A DNA stretch of 64,000 bases from Plotosus lineatus (lineage: Eukaryota; Chordata; Actinopteri; Siluriformes; Plotosidae), in NCBI GenBank assembly GCA_024760905.1, contig CM045729.1, forward strand, positions 51,227,080 to 51,291,079, written 5' to 3'. Of the stretch, positions 9,199-18,787 are shown piece after piece; the first letter of the stretch is position 1; the number at the start of each line of letters is the position of its first letter. Position numbers and translations under genes: made by a program. The notes under the pieces were generated by a model. It was not told the DNA's origin and searched no databases. It saw only the letters and a list, made by a program, of their open reading frames with translations.

Positions 9199-12100
9199 TG
9201 TGTGTGTGTGTATGTGCATTTATAAAAAATGTTTAAATAGTTTAATAAATAATTTTCTTTTACTGTTAACACATTTCATACAAAATTGGTGTACTTTTAT
9301 CATTTCTAAAGGGTTTATGGGGTAGTCTTGGGAGCCTTGGAATGAATCACGCATTTTACATGTAAAATGCGACTCTACTTACGAAAAAGGCTCTGGAACG
9401 GATTAATTTCGTAAGTAGAGGGCCGACTGTATACATGTATGTATGTATATGTGTGTGTATACACACACACACACAACTGAGCAAATGAGTGTTAAGGGCC
9501 TTGCTCAAGGGCCCAACAGTGGTGATAGTGTGGAGTGAACCGCTGTCCTTTGGTTCAATAACCCATCGTCTTATCCCTAATGTACTTGGTATTTCAGGTA
9601 AAAAAGAAATCTGCCATTTAAGATCCGTTTTTGTTTGATTTGACTGCCAAATTGGTTCTGATGAAAGGGATGTGTTAGTTTTTTCTTGAAACCAGGTCTA
9701 TGATGATCAGCAATGTGTCTGAATGTATGCTTGTGAAGCTGAAAACTGTCCTTTGGCCTTTTTTTACTACGACCCAACTGAGACAGATTCAAAATGGCCT
9801 TCATTTCCAACATCCAGGCAGGACGAACTACCAAGGTATAAAAATGTGTAGTATGTAGTAACAAAAATTACTACTGTAGTTAGATTGCATTATTAGTATT
9901 TAATTACTATTCTGACCAGATTGCATTCAGTTTGTCATGTTCCTACGTCTGAGAGAGATAGATTTCCACTATACAGTTATACTATTGTACTACTCATAAC
10001 ATTGATCCAACGACAGAACACTATAATACACCCAGACAGATATAAGATTACATACCCTCTGTTCATATCCTATGATGCAGAAAATAGCACTGATATAGAA
10101 CGCTGGAAAATATTACGTCAGTAGCGACATTAGCAGTTTTACCTGGGTCTGAAGAGATGCAAGCAACCCAGTGACAGCCCAGGAACATCTTGTATAAGAG
10201 AAACTATGTAATAAACTTCGGCTGATTGATGAAGCAATTGGAAATCTTGGAATTGGAAGTCACAATATTTTGAGAATGTCAACTGTACTTGTAAACTTTC
10301 TTTAACATCTAATAAACAGAGCACCGAAACCACCTCAATGTTTTTGGAACCAGAACATGCGAGGGGGAAATATTTTGTCTCGAAGAGCATCTGTGAATAA
10401 TATTTTTTATTTCAAGAAAAGTTCGTTATTAATAATATCAATATTGTGTGGTAAATAATCAAAGCTAATTAATAAGTCTTGTAAAGAGAACAAATTTAAG
10501 TGCAAGATTGATAGCCACTGTTCATGTTATCATCCATTAATTGCATTCCCAGATCATAACTTATTTGTACCACAAATTAATGTCTTTTATATTGGGAAAA
10601 AGTGTCCACACACACACACACACACACAAAATAGTACATCATAAATGTAATTACCATTTTCTTGGCATGTTCATCACACAGAGGTGTCTGGTGTGTGATG
10701 TCAAAAACAGGGACAGAACACTGCTGGCCATCAGCAAATCGGGCTGTACAGCTAGAAAAGAGCTGCTGAGAGCGATTCAGAAGAATATCTACAAAGCAAC
10801 ATTGTTAAGGACTAGTACAGACATGTGTAGTACATATATGTATACCACACATATATGCTTTTTAACTGTAGAGTACATACATAAATGCACACTCTGCAAG
10901 GGTATCTCCAGTCATTTTCTGAACCGCTTAACCCTAATTCAGTGGTTCTCAAATAGTGGGGCGCGCCCCCCTGGGTGGGCACGGTGCGATGCCAGGGGCA
11001 GCGCGTGTGACCCCAGGGAACGTGCTTTTTTCTTTATTTATTTTGCTGTATTAGGATAAAGCGTAATTCTACATCCACAACATCAGGTGGCAGTGGCTTC
11101 CTCACTGTCAGAGTGTGCCCAGAGGTAAAATAAGAAGTGAAGTTAATAAACCTACCTTGGAAATTTTTAACATGGACGGAAAGAGAGGCGGAGAGAGATG
11201 GCGACAGTGAGAGAAACGAAAGTCTCCCAGAAGCTAAGTCGAGGAGGTATGATGAAGCAACTGTTGCACTCGGCTTCACCGTGCTGCGGTGAAAAACGAG
11301 GAAAGACTGCTGTGTTTACTGTGTTTGAAAACATTGGCAGTGGACAGCACGAACCCAAATAAATTCAGGAGTCACTTAAAGACATCACACCCCGATCACG
11401 TCATGAGCCGCGTGAGTTTTTTCAGCGTGTGAATGCTACTGCAGCAAACCATCGAGCTTTGTTAGCATCAGATAAGGTGCAGTACCAAACTGCTCAGTGC
11501 AGAAAACCTCACAGCATAGCAGAGGAACTGATCCTGCCTACAGCAAACACCGTCTCGGTCATGCTAAATGACGTCAGCGCTGCAGAAATAAGTCCAGGTC
11601 CCAGTTCAGCATTGAGCAGGAGCTGAGAGTTCAGTATCGTGCTTTAAATCCTGCTTCGAAAAGCTGTGCACTGCGAAACGTGCTCATTATAGCCATTAAT
11701 CGGGACTTGATCATTTTGACAAAAATAATAATACAGTGGTACCTCACCTTACGAAAGACCCAGCAAACGAAAAATCCAGGTTACGAAACGCATTTGCCTA
11801 AAATTTCCGTCTCTGGATACGAAACGCGAGTTGTTCTCCCATTGGCTTTCCCCCCTCAACATCCCACCCACTGGCCTCCCATTGGCTGGGAGGGAGCTGC
11901 ATCTCCATAATACCCATGACGCAGCTCCATAGTAACCAATGGGAGGGAGCTGCGTCATGGGAGGGAGCTGCATCTCCATAATACCCATGACGCAGCTCCC
12001 TCCCACTGGTTATTATGGAGCTGCATCTCCATAATACTCATAAAAAATAATTGAAAAGCGCTGCCCTAATTTGAGTGGCAGGGAGTCTGGCACCAATCTA

Positions 12101-15100
12101 AACTGACGACTATGGGCAAGAGCAGAGTACCCCCTGGACAGCTCATCAGGCCATCATAGGGCAGAAATATGCTGACGGCAACCCAATGGCCTACTCTTTA
12201 TGAATGGGAGTAATGCTTCTTTCACATGCCTCAAACCACAGACAGTGAGAGACATGGCTGGCCATTAACCCGGTTAGCAGAACTGGGAGGACAACAGTGA
12301 CAACCCGTTGATAGTGGAGCTCGAACCCCCAACCTTTGGATCAATAATCCAGCAGTAAGGGTATCTTTATTAATCTTAATCATGGTTTCGGTATTAAGTG
12401 CATCTTAAAATTTCACAAAATAAAAAATGTAATTTCTGAGATGCACCATAATATGGAAACATCAGGAAATGTGAACGAAAATTAGATTTTGATTAATTTT
12501 TTTTCACTGTGAAACCATTACAATCTCCATCACAAATTCATTCAACCTTTAGACAAAAGCCTTGTTTTTGTTTCCATAGCTTATTCATATTTTAGGATGA
12601 GCTTTCTTTAAATTTTCAGTACTTCAGTAACAGTGACTGTAGCAAACCATTTAAATTCAGGCAATGCCCCAAGTGGTTCAAATCTATTATCACAAGATAG
12701 AAAACCAATCAGAATATTCTGTTCCCAATTATAATCAATGCCATTTCCTTCACCTGCCAGTCGTTCTTAAAGTTATTGGTATTTACAGTTAAAGCTGTTT
12801 GGTGAGCAGATGACACAAGGATACGTTGGAAGCAGTGACGTGTAAAAGGCAGAGATGGGTTGCTGCAAGGTCCTCCCTTGGTTCTACCAGTACACACAGA
12901 TTTTTCCATCTCCTTTCGTATTACAAACCTAGAAAGTAGGACATATAATTTAACATACAACTTCATCTTCTCAAAATCATGTTTTCACTTCTACACAGAA
13001 ACACTTCTTCAGTTTCCATACCTGCTGGAGGTGTGTGATGTTTTGCTAAGCTGCTGGATCAGTTCTCCTGTGCAGTCAGGGTCCTTGCTGGCTGCATGGA
13101 GCAAAGCTTTCCTAAAGGCATATTTGTATCTGGTGTGGCGTGTTGCAGCTCTCTCTTGCTTACACAGGTGCTTGTAGCGCTCCTGCAGGTATGTACAAAG
13201 CTGAGCCAGACGAGACCGCCGAGGCTCCTTGCAGTCACCAGTGGAACTGGGGATGAATAAAACCCAGAATATACAAACTGGTAGACATGATTACAGTGGA
13301 ATAAATCCCCCCCCACCCCGTTTCTTACAAGAAGTGCTGTGTGTAGAGCCAGCTACAATTGATACACATTTTAATCTTACAGGCCAGGTGATATGGTCTA
13401 TACACAAGCAGAAATCAGTTCAGCATGCCAATCTATGTTTTTGCGATTTTAAAAGAATTCCTTGGGCTCCCGAGTGACACTTCAACAAGGTGCGTGACTA
13501 TTAACTTGGAGATCATCCAGGTTGATGCTGCAGCCGTCCGCGACCGGGAGTTCATGGGGGCCAATTGCCTTAGCTCTCATGGTGAGGAGGGCGGTAGGGA
13601 GGGATTGGATATGCTCCCGTGTCAATCACCAGCCAATCAATGGATGTCTGTGAGCTCATACATAAGGGATGGATAGCGCGTTCTCTTTCAATGTGTTCTG
13701 ACGTCCCTAAATATCCATGTGCAGCAGTTCGTAAAGGAGCAGATGGCAGAGTTGCATGTCACAAAGAGGAAATGTGCATGGTTATGCCCCTTCCTGTTTG
13801 GTGAAGGTCACGTTTGATAATGGCAACACTTGTCAGGAGGGAATAGGATATGTAATATAAGAAGGGGGTTCCCCTTACTGTTGGTGAGGACTCCCTTCAT
13901 GCAGTCTCCAGGCCTGAGGCAATGAAGGAATTCGCTCTTCTGCTTCTTCATCCTCATCAGCACTTTCATCAGACCAGTCCAGTCCTGATTACACAGTTAT
14001 ACAGGTTAGTAATCATCAATACACATTTTTACTGCAATAAAACTGCAAGAGACTTCAATAACACCTCACATAGAAGTAATATAAATATCGGTTTTATTTA
14101 TAATAGAATGTTTAATGCTGGTTTTAATGTGATCTCTTGACATTTGCATGTGATTGTACCTGCTACTAAGACAACTTAATATCAGCTATCTATTTATCAT
14201 TTTTAAGGATGTCTGCATCGTTACACTATAAATCAATGCAGCATGTCTACATTACTCAGTTAATTGGTGTTATATCTCTATGAAGCTTATAAAATGTTTA
14301 AAACTGTGTGTATAAAAAGTTAAACACCGAGATGAGAGAAGAGATCTCCATGCTCTCTGTGTCTGTGTGCACAGAGCTGCACAAGATGCTGTAGCCTTGA
14401 CAGGCAGGCAGGAGGTGCTGTGAAGGCAGTGGGTCGTATAGTTAGAGTGCGGCTCTGTGGACACTCCTGAACACCAGCAGTCAGATGACTGGGGGCAGTG
14501 AAGAAGTTTTTCCGGTACAGTTGGCCTAATGAGGGAGGTGCGGCAGGCACCAAAGAGGCTCCACTCTGAGCTGGTGCTGGCTTACATAGCAGAGCCTGAG
14601 ATGCCCCCTGCTGAATGTAGGAAGTGTGGCCAGCATGCTGGGCGGGTGGGGGTGGTGCAGGTGGTGCTGCTGGTGTTGGTGGTGGTAGGTGTGGCGATCT
14701 GGGCAGTGTACAGGCCACGATGACTGGTTTCAACTGCTCTGATGTGGGTGAAGGAAGGTCAGAGTCATGGCGTGGCCCTTGCTGACCGAGCACAAGCCGA
14801 CTGGTGGGTTTCCTCTTAAATACAGAGTTCTTACGTGCGGCACTCTCCACTCCATCCACATCCTCCTCATAAAATGCAAAGGGGTCAAGCAGGTGTGTGT
14901 CAGTCAGGGTAAGGGGGGGCAGACCATCTAAGCCATTAGAGGCTTTGAGAGCTAGGGAGGGTACGGTGATGTTCAGCGCTACAGAATCCAGCGCATCATG
15001 CTTTTTCTTACGCTCCTTCTTGGGGATGAAGCCCAGTACTTGCAGGTGGCTGTTACAGTATCTAAAATAGAAAGCATTACACTATAGCATCAAACACTAA

Positions 15101-18100
15101 TAATACTTTATTCAACATCAACTATTACAGGTATGTCTATCAATAAGTGTATGATCTTTCCTCATTCTGGATTTACATTTTGAGAAACAACAATAGAAAC
15201 TGATGAATGTACAATAAATACTTTAAGTTACTGTACACCAATATTAAAATCATATGCAGTCTTAACTGGAATTAAATAAAATACAAAACTTTAAGAATAA
15301 ATCGTTTCAATTTTTTGTTTTCCCACATCTGTACATAAATGCTATCAAAAATTGTACTTTTTCAAGTCAGTGATTTTTTTTTTTTTTATTTCATTTTACT
15401 ACTTATATATAGGGCAGTGGTGGTCTAGTGATATAGGGCGCTGGATCGCTGATCCAAAGGTTGGGGGTTCGAGTCCCACTCTCCACAAGGTTGTCACTTC
15501 CAACCCCCCCCCCCCCCAGTGCGGCTAACTGGGTTATCAAAGGCGGGCCATGTCTCACACTGTCTATGGTGAGAGGCATGTAAAAGAACCATTGCTGACT
15601 TTCGTAAAGAGTAGCTGCAAAGCCGTCAGCGTGTTTCTGTCCCTTGCTAAAAAAAAAAGGGTTGTGACAGGAAGGGCATCCGACGTAAAAACCTCTGCCA
15701 AATCAAACGTGCGAATCAGATGATTTTACTGCCGAGTAAAAAGGAAAAAGCCGAAAGGAAGACAGACATTTTACTACTTGTATATTGATTCATTGAAGTT
15801 TGCCTGATTCCTTCATCTTTATTTAGAACAAATAATCAATCACCGATCTGTTACTATAACGAGATTGCATCTTGTATATGCAATAACACACTGAACTGTC
15901 ACAAGCTATAAAAATGTAGATGAGAAAACATGTCTGTAAATTAGACTGTTTATGATACTGATCTCTGAACAGAAACTACAATAGAGGGGGTATTAATAGT
16001 TAGTTACTCAGTAGAAGTAATACAGGGCTGGGTGGCACAGTGGCGTAGTGGTTAGCACGTCCGCCTCACAGCAAGAAGGCCTGGGTTCGATTCCAGGCCT
16101 GGGTGTTTCTATGTGGAGTTTGCATGTTCTCCCCGTGCTTGCATGGGTTTCCTCCGGTTTCCTCCCAAAAACATGCACAGTAAATTAATTGGCTGTTCCA
16201 AATTGCCCGTAAGTGTGAGTCAGTCCGTATGTGGCTTGGCGAACCATACGGTAGATCATTGTGATCACAGCCATGACAATCCTGGATGAGCATCATTCAA
16301 GCTTCAGGGATTGACATTCATTCCTCACGATTGGAGGCAGACGTAGAGAGAGAGAATACAAGGCTACCATTGCCCAGTCACTCTCATTTTGTTCTATTGT
16401 AGAAAACAAGTTAACTGCTCTGTACAGATGCAATAAGATGAACAAAATAATGCTTTCTAAAGCAGAAACTCCTGAATAAAATATTTAGTACAGGTGTTGG
16501 ACAATTCTTTCCCCAAGTTAGGTTCATATGCTATTCTACAACAATTAACATCAGTTCACCAACGTGAATGAAAGGCTGGATGATGAATAGTTACCAAGAC
16601 AGAATATACAGAGTCTGAGGTAAATAATCGTTTCAGTATATACAAGTCCTTCTCAAAAAATTCGCATATTGTGATGAAGTTCATTATTTTCTGTTATGCA
16701 CTGATAAAAATTAAACTTTCATATATTTTAAGATTCATTGTACACCAACTGAAATATTTCAGGTCTTTTATTGTTTTAATACTGATGATTTTGGCATACA
16801 GCTCATGAAAACCCAAAATTCCTATCTCAAAAAATTAGCATATCATGAAAAGGTACTCTAAACGAGCTATTAACCTAATCATCTGAATCAACCAATTAAT
16901 TCTAAACACCTGCAAAAGATTCCTGAGGCTTTTAAAAACTCCCAGCCTGGTTCATTACTCAAAACCGCAATCATGGGTAAGACTGCCGACCTGACTGCTG
17001 TCCAGAAGGCCATCATTGACACCCTCAAGCAAGAGGGTAAGACACAGAAAGAAATCTCTGAGTGAATAGGCTGTTCCCAGAGTGCTGTATCAAGCCACCT
17101 CAGTGGTACGTCTGTGGGAAGGAAAAAGTGTAGCCGAAAACGTTGCACAACGAGAAGAGGTGACCAGACCCTGAGGAGGATTGTGGAGAAGGGCCGATTC
17201 CAGACCTTGGGGGACCTGTGGAAGCAGTGGACTGAGTCTGGAGTAGAAACATCCAGAGCCACCGTGCGCAGGCGTGTGCAGGAAATGGGCTACAGGTGCC
17301 GCATTCCCCAGGTCAAGCCACTTTTGAACCAGAAACAGCGGCAGAAGCACCTGACCTGGGCTACAGAGAAGCAACACTGGACTGTTGCTCAGTGGTGCAA
17401 AGTACTTTTTTTGGATGAAAGCAAATTTTGCATGTCATTGGGAAATCAAGGTGCCAGAGTCTGGAGGAAGACTGGGGAGAAGGAAATGCTAAAATGCCTC
17501 AAGTCCAGTGTCAAGTACCCACAGTCAGTGATGGTCTGGGGTGCCATGTCAGCTGCTGGTGTTGGTCCACTGTGTTTGATCAAGGGCAGGGTCAATGCAG
17601 CTAGCTATCAGGAGATTTTGGAGCACTTCATGCTTCCATCTGCTGAAAAGCTTTATGGAGATGAAGATTTCACTTTTCAGCACGACCTGGCACCTGCTCA
17701 CAGTGCCAAAACCACTAGTAAATGGTTTACTGACCATGGTATTACTGTGCTCAATTGGCCTGCCAACTCTCCTGACGCGAACCCCATAGAGAATCTGTGG
17801 AATATTGTGAAGAGAAAGTTGAGAGACACCAGACCCAACACTGTGGATGAGCTTAAGGCCGCTATCGAAGCATCCTGGGCCTCTATAACACCTCAGCAGT
17901 GCCACAGGCTGATTGCCTCCATGCCACGCCGCATTGAAGCAGTCATTTCTGCAAAAGTATTCCCAACCAAGCATTGAGTGCAGAACTGAACATAATTATT
18001 TGAAGGTTTACTTTTTTGTACTAAAAACACTTTTTTTATTGGTCAGATGAAATATGCTACTTTTTTGAGATAGGGATTTTTGGTTTTTCTTTACTTTTTT

Positions 18101-18787
18101 GCCAAAATCATCAGTATTAAAACAATAAAAGACCTGAAATATTTCAGTTGGTGTGCAATGAATCTAAAATATATGAAAGTTTAATTTTTATCAGTACATT
18201 ACAGAAAATAATGAACTTTATCACAATATGCTAATTTTTTGAGAAGGACTAGTACACTACGTGGGAACATAAGCAAACTAAAACAAGGTTTTTAAAATCA
18301 TGATAGACGCATGAGCTCTGAGGGAAGTGACATGAGCAGGTGCTACTAATATACCAGTCGAGATTATTCTTTCCGAAAACAATGATATGAAATTACTGTC
18401 AAACTACTCTGCAGCATAAAATCCATGTTTTAAGTCTCGGACATGCACCTTAAGAACTCATTTTCACCTGAGAAATAATCATTCCATGAGAACAATGCTC
18501 TAATCTAAAGCACTTGTCAGACATGTAAAAACTGCAAGTGGGCAAAACAGCAAAGTGACAAGAACTCACCTACGATCCTCGGCTTTAGGAATGGGGTTGG
18601 TGCATCGCTGACTGTTGTACTTGGCCACATATTCACACTGTTTAAAGGGAGCGGTTTTGTCCTCTAAAACATGCCGTATACAGAAGGCGTATCCATTGAG
18701 TCTGCGCTGCTTGCAGAGTTTAGGGCTGTATGAGCACAAAGGCTTATTGTCCACCTCCGAGAAGTGTATGTGTTTCCCCTCGTACAT
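7434..18787 (-). CDS. ino80d: INO80 complex subunit D (partial, 3' exons outside window)
   Basis: INO80D is a metazoan-specific subunit of the INO80 nucleosome-remodelling complex and acts in the nucleus. Seven coding exons are recognised, 5' to 3': 18787-18570, 15061-14328, 13984-13879, 13246-13022, 12928-12787, 10765-10655 and 7645-7434. Every junction has GT-AG ends and keeps phase, giving about 582 codons. Residues 18-78 show the Cys/His pattern of a zf-C3Hc3H domain (C18, C25, C36, H39, C51, C62, C75, H78). A second such domain spans exons 5-6. A proline-rich stretch in exon 2 and the basic block RPRKKTKPPALTKKHKKK in exon 7 are typical of the family. The vertebrate protein is roughly 900-1000 residues, so its acidic C-terminal half must lie left of the window. 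No disabling change is seen. The neighbourhood with cmklr2 and adam23 supports orthology. Confidence 0.93.
7820..7872 (+). mobile_element. left half of SINE-D, split by a MITE
   Basis: ACAGCATTTGGCAGACGCTT followed by TTATCCAGAGTGAC is the left half of a common fish repeat. Its right half (TTAAGGGCCTTGCTCAAGGG) is at 9476-9575. The pogo-like MITE(s) at 7888-9429 separate the two halves. Confidence 0.65.
7888..9429. mobile_element. pogo-like MITE(s), 'CAGTNG.CCTC' family, with internal duplication
   Basis: Preceded by TA. It starts CAGTGGAGCCTCGTTATCCG and ends with the inverse of CAGTCGGCCCTCTACTTACG before TA (9430-9431). A second left-type TIR (TAGTCCGCCCTCTACTTAC, about 8046) suggests two nested or fused elements. 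Segments of about 250-350 bp around 8263-8480 and 8717-9055 duplicate each other (CTCCATAGTA..G, CTCTGCCGAATGTGA and CGGCTCATCT in both). A (TG)n(AG)n tract lies at 9138-9195. The same family recurs at 11734. Confidence 0.6.
9471..9575 (-). mobile_element. right half of SINE-D
   Basis: GTTAAGGGCCTTGCTCAAGG, then GCCCAACAGTGGTGA and a GAACCGCTGTCCTT box, ending at a tRNA-like inverted head. It is homologous to 59885-60015 and continues the fragment at 7820-7872. Confidence 0.65.
9576..10654. other. ino80d intron 6 sequence, no function recognised
   Basis: Minus-strand open frames of 95 and 83 codons (9577-9864 and 10139-10390) match no family I recognise. They lack flanking splice signals that would fit ino80d phase. 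A (CA)n tract is at 10608-10629. Treated as intron. Confidence 0.45.
10655..10765 (-). CDS. ino80d: ino80d coding exon 6
   Basis: The acceptor GCTCTCAG|CAG precedes 37 codons: QLFSSCTARFADGQQCSVPV, then FDITHQTPLCDEHAKKM. This completes the second zinc module (Cys, Cys, Cys, His). The donor is ATG|GTAATT. It is phase 0 at both ends and too short to stand out in an ORF scan; it was found by searching for the family motif. Confidence 0.95.
10910..10939 (-). mobile_element. SINE-B tail, left of a hAT insertion
   Basis: CATTTTCTGAACCGCTTAAC followed by CCTAATT is the inverted SINE-B tail. The rest of the SINE resumes at 12064 after the hAT element. CCCTAATT (10932-10939) is one copy of the hAT target-site duplication. 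Confidence 0.75.
11172..11626 (+). pseudogene. hAT (ZBED/SCAND3-like) transposase N-terminal fragment
   Basis: ATG at 11172 (MDGKRGGERWRQ, then stops) and shifted frames recover a BED-type zinc-finger region (LLCLLCLKTLAVDSTNPNKF, then HLKTSHPDH). A following block, ALLASDKVQYQTAQCRKPHS then IAEELILPTA, is typical of vertebrate ZBED5/SCAND3/FAM200-type hAT proteins. Several stops and frameshifts break it, and the catalytic core and hATC domain are absent. Confidence 0.75.
11734..12046. mobile_element. pogo-like MITE nested in hAT, with repeated 20-mers
   Basis: After a TA it starts CAGTGGTACCTCACCTTACG and shares interior sequence with 7888-9429 (CATTGGCT, GGGAGGGAGCTG, ATCTCCATA). The 20-mer GGAGCTGCATCTCCATAATA occurs at 11893, 11964 and 12017. 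CATGACGCAGCTCC (11914) is inverted at 11946, giving strong hairpin potential. The right TIR is not clear. Confidence 0.6.
12072..12360 (-). mobile_element. SINE-B/A composite continuing after hAT
   Basis: Continues the element begun at 10910. The body has CAGCTCATCAGGCCATCA and CATGGCTGGCC. The inverted tRNA-like head ends GAACCCCCAACCTTTGGATC, then AATAATCCAGCA. Confidence 0.65.
12361..12786. other. ino80d intron 5 sequence, nothing identified
   Basis: AT-rich, unique-looking sequence left of exon 5 with no repeat signature recognised. Confidence 0.4.
12787..12928 (-). CDS. ino80d: ino80d coding exon 5
   Basis: The acceptor ACTTTCTAG|G completes Arg428. The exon carries VCTGRTKGGPCSNPSLPFTR, then HCFQRIL, the first half of the second C3Hc3H zinc module. 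The donor was chosen as AACT|GTAAAT, which adds VSSAHQTALT before exon 6. A weaker alternative phase-0 donor (CTT|GTGTCA), about 30 bp upstream, would remove those residues. Confidence 0.88.
13022..13246 (-). CDS. ino80d: ino80d coding exon 4
   Basis: The acceptor CATCCCCAG|T leads into the RLAQLCTYLQERYKHLCKQE helix, then FRKALLHAASKDPDCTGELI. These are the diagnostic central helical segments of INO80D. The donor is AGCAG|GTATGG. Length 225 bp. Confidence 0.95.
13555..13815 (+). repeat. dispersed repeat E, copy 1
   Basis: It shares collinear blocks with 61919-62190, such as TCTGTGAGCTCATACATA against TCTGTGATCTCATTCATA and TGCATGTCACAAAGAGGAAA against TACATGTCACAGAGTGAG, both followed by TGCCCC.TCCCTGT-like ends. 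This is a dispersed family of unknown class, with no TIR or tRNA head recognised. It lies in intron 3 of ino80d. Confidence 0.6.
13879..13984 (-). CDS. ino80d: ino80d coding exon 3
   Basis: The acceptor TAATCAG|GA completes Gly318 and continues LDWSDESADEDEEAEE, the conserved LDWS-acidic block. The donor CAACA|GTAAGG is near consensus. Length 106 bp, phase 1 in and phase 2 out, matching both neighbours. Confidence 0.92.
13985..14327. other. ino80d intron 2, nothing identified
   Basis: A 343-bp AT-rich intron with consensus GT-AG ends and no repeat recognised. Confidence 0.6.
14328..15061 (-). CDS. ino80d: ino80d coding exon 2
   Basis: The acceptor CTATTTTAG|A is followed by YCNSHLQVLGFIPKKERKKK, closing the first zinc-binding module (C75, H78). 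A long low-complexity P/A-rich stretch follows (PPPTPAAPPAPPPP). The exon ends with the conserved CLSRLQHLVQLC block and DLFSHLG. The donor is CTCG|GTGTTT. At 734 bp it is the largest exon here, phase 2 in and phase 1 out, uninterrupted. Confidence 0.93.
15062..15405. other. ino80d intron 1, proximal part
   Basis: AT-rich unique sequence with a T-homopolymer near 15368-15387. Nothing else seen. Confidence 0.45.
15412..15775 (+). mobile_element. SINE-A, copy 2
   Basis: The head GGGCAGTGGTGGTCTAGTGA has a clear B box (GGGTTCGAGTCCCAC). A C-homopolymer is at 15505-15518. The body is GTGACAGGAAGGGCATCCGA then CGTAAAAACC, and the tail AGGAAAAAGCCGAAAGGAAG. Same architecture as 6885-7235. Confidence 0.85.
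16026..16350 (+). mobile_element. SINE-B, full-length-like copy
   Basis: tRNA-like head GGTGGCACAGTGGCGTAGTG, then GTTAGCACGTCCGCCTCACA and the B box GGGTTCGATTCC. The body has GTGGAGTTTGCATGTTCTCC and GGGTTTCCTCCGG, and the tail carries a short GA run. This is a widespread fish tRNA-derived SINE. It is not a functional tRNA gene because no cloverleaf 3' half follows. Confidence 0.8.
16643..18252 (+). mobile_element. Tc1-like transposon, copy B (best preserved)
   Basis: TA target copies at 16641-16642 and 18253-18254. The outer TIR starts CAAGTCCTTCTCAAAAAATT on the left and CTAGTCCTTCTCAAAAAATT on the right (inverted). An inner repeat copy (CCTATCTCAAAAAATTAGCA, 16822) gives the IR/DR layout. 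Length 1610 bp. It lies in ino80d intron 1, antisense to that gene. Confidence 0.94.
16973..17977 (+). pseudogene. Tc1 transposase, one nonsense codon
   Basis: The transposase reads from MGKTADLTAVQKA at 16973 for 334 codons to a TGA at 17975-17977. A single internal stop, TGA at codon 31 (17063-17065), interrupts it where copies C and D have CGA. The rest is open: N-terminal HTH-like region, basic RRGD segment, and catalytic D148 (FLDESKF), D238 (QHDLAPAHS) and E273 (NPIENLW), giving DD34E spacing. An internal ATG at 17114 could start a 287-residue protein that keeps the catalytic triad but lacks most of the DNA-binding domain. Confidence 0.9.
18570..18787 (-). CDS. ino80d: ino80d coding exon 1
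   Basis: Codes residues 1-72, starting MYEGKHIHFSEVDNKPLCSY, almost identical to vertebrate INO80D. The ATG at 18787 directly follows a CACGTG hexamer. The codon before it in frame is GTG, so the ATG is the chosen start. The donor is CGTAG|GTGAGT. An acceptor-like CTTGTCAG lies about 35 bp upstream of the ATG, so at least one 5' UTR exon is expected further right. Confidence 0.95.

Larger units (their letters stand above)
10940..12063 (+). mobile_element. hAT transposon remnant with 8-bp target duplication
   Basis: The left TIR CAGTGGTTCTCAAATAGTGG and right TIR (inverted) CAGCGCTTTTCAATTA are hAT-like. The element is flanked by identical 8-bp duplications CCCTAATT at 10932-10939 and 12064-12071, the hAT signature length. 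It is 1124 bp, contains a nested pogo-like MITE from 11734, and has lost most of the transposase. It lies in an ino80d intron. Confidence 0.88.

Noticed and set aside
10139..10390. 83-codon minus frame as an extra ino80d exon
   Set aside because: The neighbouring exons (10655-10765 and 7434-7645) join in phase 0 and match the family directly, leaving no room for an extra exon.
14529..14723. Plus-strand frame over ino80d exon 2
   Set aside because: Shadow of the proline/alanine-rich part of the minus-strand exon.
16027..16110. tRNA genes
   Set aside because: A- and B-box-like SINE heads occur many times, but the acceptor and anticodon arms do not complete a cloverleaf; these are SINE promoters.
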